Positions 57,001-64,000 of a stretch of 64,000 nucleotides of DNA are shown piece by piece. This DNA is from Castanea sativa (taxonomy: Eukaryota > Streptophyta > Magnoliopsida > Fagales > Fagaceae): NCBI RefSeq assembly GCF_040712315.1, contig NC_134023.1:17989442-18053441 (forward strand), in the 5' to 3' direction. The notes below the pieces were generated by a model. The model was not told the origin of the DNA. It saw only the letters and a program-made list of their open reading frames with translations, and did not search any database. Numbering within the stretch: the stretch's first letter is position 1; each line of letters starts with the position of its first letter. The translations under genes were made by a program, and so were the position numbers.

Positions 57001-59983
57001 GCCTTCCACCAAAAGCGACATAAGTCAGCCTCTCTAAAAAAAATTGGGGGTAAGACCGCCTACTATGAACTCTCCTAGACCCACAAAAGTAGGAGTTTTG
57101 TGCACCAGGTAAGACCCATGTGATGTCATATTTTTTTTAGAATGGATTTTATGGGTAGGAACTTTGATTTGTGACCTTGATCTTGAAAATTACTTTATGA
57201 AATTGTTGCGTAAAAGTGTTTGTGAAAATTCCTAGCTGAAAGTTTCCTTTGAAATTTAGGTCTTTTGCTTGTCTCATCCTTCACCAATTTGTCTGCACTT
57301 GCCATAAGGAGTTAACCCTTTCATTGCTCATGCCCCGGAGATGGGCAGCAAGGGCCAATTTGATTCCCCTCCCTTGCCATCCTTGGTCCATTTAGTTAGG
57401 CCAAATAAAACATTTGGGTCTCACCCCACTTACATTCTCTTCTTTTTCTAATTCACTCATTTTCATCACTCGATAAATGTAGAACCAATTCCTCTAATCA
57501 AATCAACTTGCTATCATAGTGTTAGTTTGAATATGTTAAATAGTTACTGGAGAATAGCATAGTGTAACATTGCAATAAAGTTACGCAGAGGTCAAATTGA
57601 AGAAGTAACTTCAGTATTAAGTCCAAAAGCCCCTGATCATCTTTGCTCATTAAAAAAGAGCTCCTTACTTTTCCTCTAATTTCTAGGTTAAAGAAGGGCT
57701 TTAATGTGTGATACGAATATACATGCTAATTGAGGTTTTGGATAAGAATAGAGAATAATTTCAACCTTCTATTTCTCCACACATATGCGGCATGTCAGCA
57801 TATGCAACTCTGTTTCAAATTCTTGAGTGCATAATGTGCAGATATTTCGTTTCATTACTTGACATTGGAGTACCTTGATAGGTACAAGTAACAAAGTAGG
57901 CAAGAGAAATTAGAAATCAAAGGCCCTGATCTTATGGTGCTTACTTTTTCACAAGATGAGGATGCGATATGGCAACAAAAATTTGCATAATCAGAAGAAA
58001 AACAACAAGTTGTCTGTTCAACTAAAGCAGTTAATCTTTTTTATAAGCTTTTTTTAGCTCTTTATATATATATAAGTTAAATTTCAGTGAAAAATACATA
58101 CAGTGTAAACACCAACTTCAATACACCGCTCCGCCATAAGAATCTGCACAAGCATTGCAAGTAGCTGTGCCTGATCAGGAGACACCTATTAAGAGTACAA
58201 TACACTGTCAACTTTCATGTACACATTAAGGAATGAAAACCGTGACTTCATACATTCCATACAACATTAGACTGATAAAAAATTAGTTTATGCTATGAAC
58301 TTGATGCCTTAAAGATCTAATCCATATATATATATATATATTTATTTTACACGTATAAATGGTATGTCTATGTGTGTGTGTATTTATGGTGAATCACAAT
58401 TGTTAAAATATTGGTTAAATGATTAAATTCACAATTTCCTATTAGCTTCAGCTTTTGGAACAATTGGTATTTATCATGGTACAAAGCAGGCCATCCTGTG
58501 TTCAAACCCCATCTTTGCTTTACCTCCCATTTGAAATGTTAGTATACGGCCCCAATTATTAAGGGAGAGTTTGGACCCACACACGAGGGGAAGTGTTAGA
58601 ATATTGGTTAAATGATTAAATTCACAATTTCCTATCAGCTCAAGCTTTTGGGGCAACTATTAATTTATCATTTAAGTTTCCTTGAACAAGATATTTGTAA
58701 ATAATAATCAGCCATTGAGATAATGATGAAACACAACATAAATCACACCAAACTAGAGAAGGTACATCACATTCTACAATACATGTGCAGTAGTTCAACA
58801 TTCATCACATCCCGTAACAGAGGCACATTATTGAGGCATTAGGATAAGGTACTCTTGACCAACGAATCTTCATATTGAGTATTATCATATCAGACAAGTT
58901 TTTGGAAATACAAATGGAGACTAATAATTTCCTGTCAAATTATAATGGTTGAAGAGCCGTTGACTTTTTTTTATCTTGATCGAGGAAACTGTGTGTGGGC
59001 CATTATTAACCCAATTGTGATTTTTATTTTTTTGGATAGGCACTAAGCCAATTATGAATGCTAAACCATTAACATAAAAATGTGTTTAAGAAACTTTCAC
59101 ACACACACACACAAAGGAAAAAGGAAAAGAAACTTGAAGGAAGATCTTGAAATATCAAAAAAATAGCAGCGCAATTTATTAAAAGTAATAATCTCTGAAA
59201 GAATCACTTGGACATACACAACACATATAATACACACAAGACGCATAAGCACACATGCGCGCACACACACACACACAAATGTACCTTCTATGCAGAAAAT
59301 TGAGCAGTTGACAGGAAGTTAATGAACACAAAATCAGGCTGCTGCCCACGCCAATGAAATTTAAAAATGGAGCAATAAGAAAAGCCAGAAGCTTCTAGAT
59401 GTGCACAATGTACAAATAAAACATGCAGATGAAGGAATAAATAATAAATACCTGCATCTGACTACCACGCAAAGAGGCAGTCTCTTCTCGAAGTTGCCTT
59501 AGAATCTGAAAAATAAAACCTCATTCAGAATCACAAAAGGTAAACATCAAATTACTAATCAATAAATGGTTATCCATATATTTAAATTATATAATACACT
59601 ATCTCTTAGTAGTAAATTTTATTGGAAAAAATAGGAAATAAGTTCACTACCTCTGGCTCTCGAACATTGCCAAGGATGTATTCATAAAGACTTGGAGTAA
59701 CACTAACAACCTGCTTATTTCCATATTTTTCATCGTCGACAACAACAAATGGATTGGGGGAGCAACGACTTATGATCCACTTCGACTTCCTGCCGCACGT
59801 CCTTATGCCAATATGGCCACTACTGCACCTCTCAAAGGGGGCTTTGCCTGCCAAAGAAGAAGCAGCAACAGTAGTAGTTGCATACACTGAATGGAAGTTT
59901 AGCATTAGTCTCGGAGGTCTCCATGGTAAGTCTAATCTAGACCAACAATGATGATGAAGAGTCAAGCTGCTGCAGGTTGCCAT
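54049..59983 (-). CDS. CCoAOMT-like O-methyltransferase with plastid-type leader
   Basis: SAM-dependent methyltransferase of the Methyltransf_3 (caffeoyl-CoA/catechol O-methyltransferase) family, closest in my memory to At3g61990/At3g62000. Exons in transcript order: 59983-59651, 59505-59452, 58185-58102, 56317-56192, 54985-54918, 54595-54526, 54403-54338, 54258-54181 and 54090-54049; all GT-AG, phases consistent, 306 residues. Motifs: PSLYEYILGNVREPE; the SAM site CIEVGVYTGYSSLAVAL; LVACERDAKALEVAKKYYERAG; the metal/catalytic region YDFAFVDAEKRKNQEYFELL; LIVIDNVLWHGKVCDP; and the end VPIGDGMTICRKR. The first 75 residues or so (MATCSSLTLHHHCWS...) are Ser/Arg-rich and poor in acids, like a plastid transit peptide. 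Typical CCoAOMTs lack this leader, so a lignin role is unlikely; the substrate is unknown. Intron 4 has a LINE. Confidence 0.93.
55040..55900 (-). mobile_element. LINE fragment in methyltransferase intron 4
   Basis: Minus-strand ORF2 C-terminus: 55187-55591 encodes the zf-RVT part (WGCMYKLNGESVDHLLLHC) and CLMCCLWKEWNLCTFEG. Upstream pieces to about 55900 are decayed. The 3' tail (GTGCACTCTGTGTACTAG) lies near 55110-55130. Same orientation as the host gene. Confidence 0.85.
56318..58101 (-). other. Methyltransferase intron 3, no gene
   Basis: 1.8 kb of AT-rich intronic DNA. No transposon or exon recognised. A diverged tandem motif (TGTAAATCAAGAAAATTT and variants) occurs near 56560-56720. 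Confidence 0.55.
58186..59451 (-). other. Methyltransferase intron 2, no gene
   Basis: AT-rich intronic DNA. A block around 58405-58470 (TGTTAAAATATTGGTTAAAT, CACAATTTCCTATTAGCTTC) is repeated at 58595-58650, and (CA)n runs lie near 59098-59113 and 59259-59276. Confidence 0.5.
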
Positions 59984-60099
59984 TCATTTGCTAAAGACAA
60001 GGCAAGATAGCAAGCTAACAACAGAAAAAAAAAATGGTCAGAATCAATAGTTTGCATTAAATAAAGCGATAAACTTAAATTAAACCTAAGTTAATTATA
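59984..60099 (-). promoter_or_regulatory. Probable 5' UTR/promoter of the methyltransferase
   Basis: Sequence directly upstream of the start codon. No motif can be assigned with confidence. A MITE lies immediately beyond it. Confidence 0.3.
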
Positions 60100-60265
60100 G
60101 AGAAATGCGATGTCTATGAATTTTTCACAACACTTTCGTAACAAATTTTAAGTAACGGGTTATTACTGGCTGTTACGGGTTGGGTTAAAAAGTAATTTAA
60201 GTGATGGTTTCAAATTAAAACCAGTAAAAACTTACCGCTTAGGATTTGTTCTTTTAGCACTTCTC
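60100..60265. mobile_element. MITE with 9-bp TSD near the methyltransferase promoter
   Basis: 166 bp with ends GAGAAATGCGATG and TTAGCACTTCTC (inverted GAGAARTGC) and a perfect 9-bp duplication TTAATTATA (60091-60099 and 60266-60274). It contains CACAACACTTTCGTAACAAA and CCGCTTAGGATTTGTT. It sits about 115 bp upstream of the start codon. Confidence 0.8.
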
Positions 60266-60274
60266 TTAATTATA

Positions 60275-61968
60275 AGAACTAAGCATTACATGAAGTATAA
60301 TTATTAGCAATAAACTCACAAAATCTAGAATATGCATATTTTACCATTGTCCTAAAGCATGGACATAAGAAAATAACGAAATGGGTACAAAAAAGAAAGA
60401 AAGAAAGAAAGCAAAAACTTGGAAAGGGTCATTGTCATTGGGCTTTTTGGATAGAATACCTGTGAAGAACTGGGCTACTGCAGTTTATTGCTTCGGTCTT
60501 CTTTTCCTCTTAGGAAATTATACAAACACCTTAGCGGCACTAGGATAATGAAGAAAAAGACAGTTCAAACAGTGAAATTTTATTAATAGTACATAGGAAG
60601 AAGAAGAAGCGGTTAGTTTATATATTACAAAGCGAAGACGAAAGAGCTCAAAAACTAAACTATGAAGATGGCAGGAATAGTTGGTATTTGGCAAGCGACC
60701 ACAACGCAAAGATATCGGTTTCAATGGAAGTCTATGGACACTGGACTTTACATAAAATTTCACACATGTCACACCCTCTCGTGAAGACTTGCCACCACAC
60801 CTTTACAAATTGGCAACTAAAAAAAGTAATATTAATAGTCCAAATAATAATAAGGCAAACTTTGTCACGTGTTTTTAGATACAGCTTATTTTGCTTAAAA
60901 TTGAAAATTAAAAATATTGTAATAAAATAATTTTTAAATGTGTAAATAGTGTCAATAGACCCATCTTTAATGAAAGTTTTGCTGAAAAGAGGTTTGTGGA
61001 TCCGTGAACAATGCACGGGACCCACTAGAAGGCTAAAACCCGCTTATCAAAAAAAAAAAAAGCCAAAACACAGACGCCGTGGGTTTTCATCCATATCCAA
61101 ACGTATACTAAATGTCCATTTGGTCTGATTAATTTTGCCAATTTATTTTACTATTCAACTTATTTTTACTATTATTTATGGGTCCCACTGCGCTTTTTAG
61201 TACTATTCATGTGTCTCACTATACTATTTCAGCTAATTTTTACTTTTATGTATGATACTTTCAACAAAAAGTTTTCAGTTTTAGTAAAATAAGTAGATCT
61301 CAAACATACCCTAATAATTTGTAAAAAATGTTATAAAATAATTTGTAAACGTAAAATTGAAAAAAAAAAATCACAACTATTTATGTGTCAAGTTATTATG
61401 TTTTTCTATTAAAAATATTATTACTTAGAGCATTCGTATTAACTCGTGCAAAAATTTGTCTATTTTAACATAAGAACCTATTTTTTCTATTTTACATATT
61501 CACTTTTCAAAACGCCTCACATCATATTATTTATTTAACACTATAATTCATTAAAATATCAAATTTTCTTTATTTTTTTAATTGTTAATCTCTCTTCACA
61601 CACAATAATCATCATCCACTCCCTTTTTTTATCCTTAAGATATGTAAAGAAAGAATAAAAAACCAAATGCAAAAAATGAATAATGTTGATGTAAATTTAC
61701 ATGTAGCAAAGTTGTAAAGTTAAACAATTCTACACTCATTGGTGTAGGTTAATTTTAGGCAAAAATGTATAAATTTTACACATTTTTTATTATATACCTA
61801 CTGATGTAAGTGCTCTTATTAGTAATAAAATAATTTCTCGCGTGATGTGCAGATACATTGCAAATTCATTTGAAATAATTTTTATGTTTTTTAAGACCTA
61901 TTAATAATACTCAGTTTTCTTAATTCATATTATATTACATTATATTATATTATATTATATTACATTAC

Positions 61969-61970
<2 letters not shown>
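60275..61970. other. Intergenic, no gene supported
   Basis: AT-rich. Short frames at 60518-60772 and 60688-61025 show no known domain. A segment near 61110-61310 (ATTTGGTCTGATTAATTTT, TTTATGGGTCCCACTG, AAGTAGATCTCAAACATACC) resembles a MITE by its layout but no target duplication was found. Confidence 0.45.

Positions 61971-61971
<1 letters not shown>

Positions 61972-62014
<43 letters not shown>
61972..62014. repeat. (TA)n microsatellite
   Basis: About 21 TA units, preceded by a TATAT/TACAT pentamer array (61929-61971). Confidence 0.95.
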
Positions 62015-62016
<2 letters not shown>

Positions 62017-62830
62017 GCAGACAAAAACTGACTCGCGGGGTCTCCACGGATTACAGCTAAAATGTTTCACGCAACTTACCTATAAGTGAACAATAGGGAA
62101 TAAATACTCCACAATAGGAAACTCAAATAGTTGATTTCATTGACCAAATGTATTTAAAATATTACTCAAGTGTTACAACAGGAAATTCTCTTGTTCCCAT
62201 GGTATTACACCCTCTCTCTCTCTCTCTCTCTCTCTATATTCCTCTTTCAAATTGATCCCCCTTTTTCTTTTTTCCTCTAAAAAAAGATCCCCCTTTGTTT
62301 GCCTATTCCCCCCCCCCCTCTTTATAGTTACATTCCTTGTTTTTATCTCTACAGTTGTCTTGTTGCCAGCCCAATACTCGGGGATATTTTCCTTTATTTT
62401 ATCGGTTTTCTCCCCTCCCTTATCTCGAAACTCTAACTTTTAGGGGGTGGTTGTACTGTTCATGCTGTCTCATATGCATTCAATGTGGTAGAGGTTAGGT
62501 AAGAACCCCCTCATTAATGCGGAGATAAAAATCTTCAATCTTCTTGTGTGTTCTGGAAGTTTCCCATGGTTCTAGGCATCTTCTGGAAACCATACGTGGA
62601 TCATCCATGCACCATGCCTCGGGTAAGGTTAGCTCCTTACCTTCTCCACAAGAACTACTTTCCCGTGTCGTTCCCCTCTTTCTTAGTACTTGGAATGATT
62701 TAGTTTCCTTTCTTGCATAGCCCATTGGCCCCTGGGCCTTCCTTTTAGTATACAGACTAGGCCCAGTTTGTTCCTCACAGTCCAGTTATGGCCTGGATGG
62801 GGACTCTTCCAGTCCTCACAATTGCCTTTT
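62015..62830. repeat. Unclassified repeat, perhaps an LTR fragment
   Basis: Less AT-rich than its surroundings, with a (CT)n run at 62212-62235, a C-run at 62311-62319 and a block (62450-62825) of promoter/LTR-like base composition ending TCCTCACAATTGCC. No reading frame with known content and no second copy in the window. Confidence 0.35.
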
Positions 62831-63190
62831 TATTTCTTTTTAAAAACATATTTTTGTAACTTTTAAACCTTAAAAAATGATAAAATAAAAAATAATTTGC
62901 ACATAATTGGTCCCAATTATAATTTTATATGATAACTTCATAGTTTGAAAAAGATAAATTTTAATTCTAAATATCTATGTTCAAAATACTATAAGATGTC
63001 AATTGCTCTATAAGATATAATTATTCAATAAGTATGATAGTGCTTTAAAAATTATGCTTACTAGAAGTCAATAACCATTTAATAAGTGCGGTGTGTTATA
63101 AGCTTTGCATACATTATTTGTCAAGCTATATATATACACGCAAACATACCGTACATTATTCAAGCCTACATTTATGCCTTCTAGTAGGCT
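62831..63190. other. AT-rich spacer
   Basis: No gene or repeat recognised. Confidence 0.5.
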
Positions 63191-64000
63191 CAATTAATAG
63201 TCCACCCTTAATGTGTTCTAAGTTCCTGATGCGAAAATTGTGTGATTGTCTACCCAAATTTTTGCCTTCTATACTCAATTTAATAGTCCACCCCAAAATG
63301 TTCTTACCTGATGTGAAATGTGTAAGATGGTCTGGTTTGCCCAAAAAAACAAGAAGCAACTACGGATCACCAAGAATATCATAACTGACATGTCTTATTT
63401 CCATCACTCATAGGGTCTGGCTTGAGATTAGATGGGTTCTATACTTGTAATAGCAACAAAGGGTTGATCTTAAAGTCCACCCCAAAATATTCTTACTTGA
63501 TTTAAAATGTGTAAGATGGCCTGCCAAAAAAAAAAAAAAAAAAAAGAAGCAACCATGGATCACCAAGGGTATCAGAACTGACATGTCTTATTTCCACCAC
63601 TCATAAGGTCCGGCTTGAGATTAGGTAGGTGTTGTACCTGCAATAGCAACAAAGGGTTGATATTAAAGTTCACCCCCAAAATGTTCTTACTTGATGCGAA
63701 ATGTGTAAGATGGTTTGCCCCCAAAAAAAAAAAGCAACCACGGATCACCAAGAGTATCATAATTAACATGTCTTATTTCCACCACTCATAGGGTCCAGCT
63801 TGAGATTAGGTGGGTGTTGTACTTGCAATAACAACAAAGGGTTGATATTAAAGTCCACCCCAAAATGTTCTTACTTGATGCGAAATGTGTAAGATGGTTT
63901 ACCCAAAAAAAAAAGAAAAAAGAAAAAGAAAGAAGCAACCACAGATCACCAAGGATATCAGAATTGACATATCGTATTTCCACCACTCATAGGGTCCGAC
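63191..64000. repeat. Tandem array, unit about 190 bp, cut by the window end
   Basis: At least four copies of a unit with AAAGTCCACCCCAAAATGTT, GCGAAATGTGTAAGATGG, an A-run, GCAACCACGGATCACCAAG, TTATTTCCACCACTCATAGG and CAACAAAGGGTTGATATTAA. Copies begin near 63284, 63471, 63665 and 63850, with an older partial copy near 63195. The A-run after AAGATGG varies in length between copies. The minus-strand frames in this stretch are repeat artefacts. Confidence 0.92.

Noticed and set aside
63156..63986. Short minus-strand frames with a shared NHLTHFASSKNILG motif
   Set aside because: The similarity is explained by the tandem repeat; no start context or domain supports a gene.
1..64000. CRISPR arrays, rRNA, tRNA genes or prokaryotic operons
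   Set aside because: None seen; the repeats have no CRISPR layout, tRNA-like boxes occur only in SINEs, and the genes have spliceosomal introns.

Overview
This is a stretch of plant nuclear genome, AT-rich and TE-dense, with three intron-rich protein-coding genes. All three are on the minus strand and could be rebuilt exon by exon with canonical GT-AG junctions and consistent phase. Intron sizes, L1-type LINEs with zf-RVT domains, tRNA-derived SINEs, MITEs and a Tat-lineage Ty3/gypsy element all fit a eudicot. A woody Fagales-like genome is my best guess, but that is a low-confidence impression.

Layout. 1-3,241: two 5'-truncated LINEs in opposite orientation. 3,418-12,638 (minus): a UBP25-type ubiquitin-specific protease in 7 coding exons, whose fourth intron holds several nested LINE fragments. 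13,135-15,770: intergenic DNA with a MITE, a SINE and a long fold-back element. 15,775-27,739: a complete Tat-lineage LTR retrotransposon (coding strand minus). It has both LTRs, a 5-bp target duplication ATTAG, gag-pol in pieces, about 1.5 kb of tandem repeats after integrase, and a spliced gene on the opposite strand next to the 3' LTR. 27,745-33,480: AT-rich intergenic DNA with a solo LTR of the same family (inverted) and MITEs, one nested inside another. 33,865-45,534 (minus): a sugar-phosphate/phosphate translocator of the At3g14410 type in 7 exons; its third intron is swollen by LINEs and its first intron carries a broken copy of exon 2. 45,612-49,372: a roughly 2-kb tandem duplication directly upstream of the translocator; one copy holds a SINE and the other keeps the empty site. 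49,379-51,600: a second solo LTR followed by two abutting MITEs. 54,049-59,983 (minus): a CCoAOMT-like O-methyltransferase in 9 exons with a plastid-type N-terminal extension. 60,000-64,000: a MITE, microsatellites, an unclassified repeat and the start of a tandem array with a period of about 190 bp that runs out of the window.

The three genes do not form a pathway: one removes ubiquitin, one is a membrane carrier and one methylates. UBP25 and the translocator are neighbours in Arabidopsis (At3g14400, At3g14410), so they look like a conserved gene pair pushed about 21 kb apart by transposons. No tRNA, rRNA, CRISPR or prokaryotic feature was seen. The most unusual signals are: (1) variation confined to one CTG position in otherwise near-identical repeats of the Tat element, matched by CAG-to-CGG differences in the inner parts of its LTRs, which may be a methylation-linked sequencing artefact; (2) a 21-bp duplication across a splice acceptor in UBP25; (3) a microhomology-flanked exon duplication in the translocator; and (4) a SINE with its own empty site two kilobases away.
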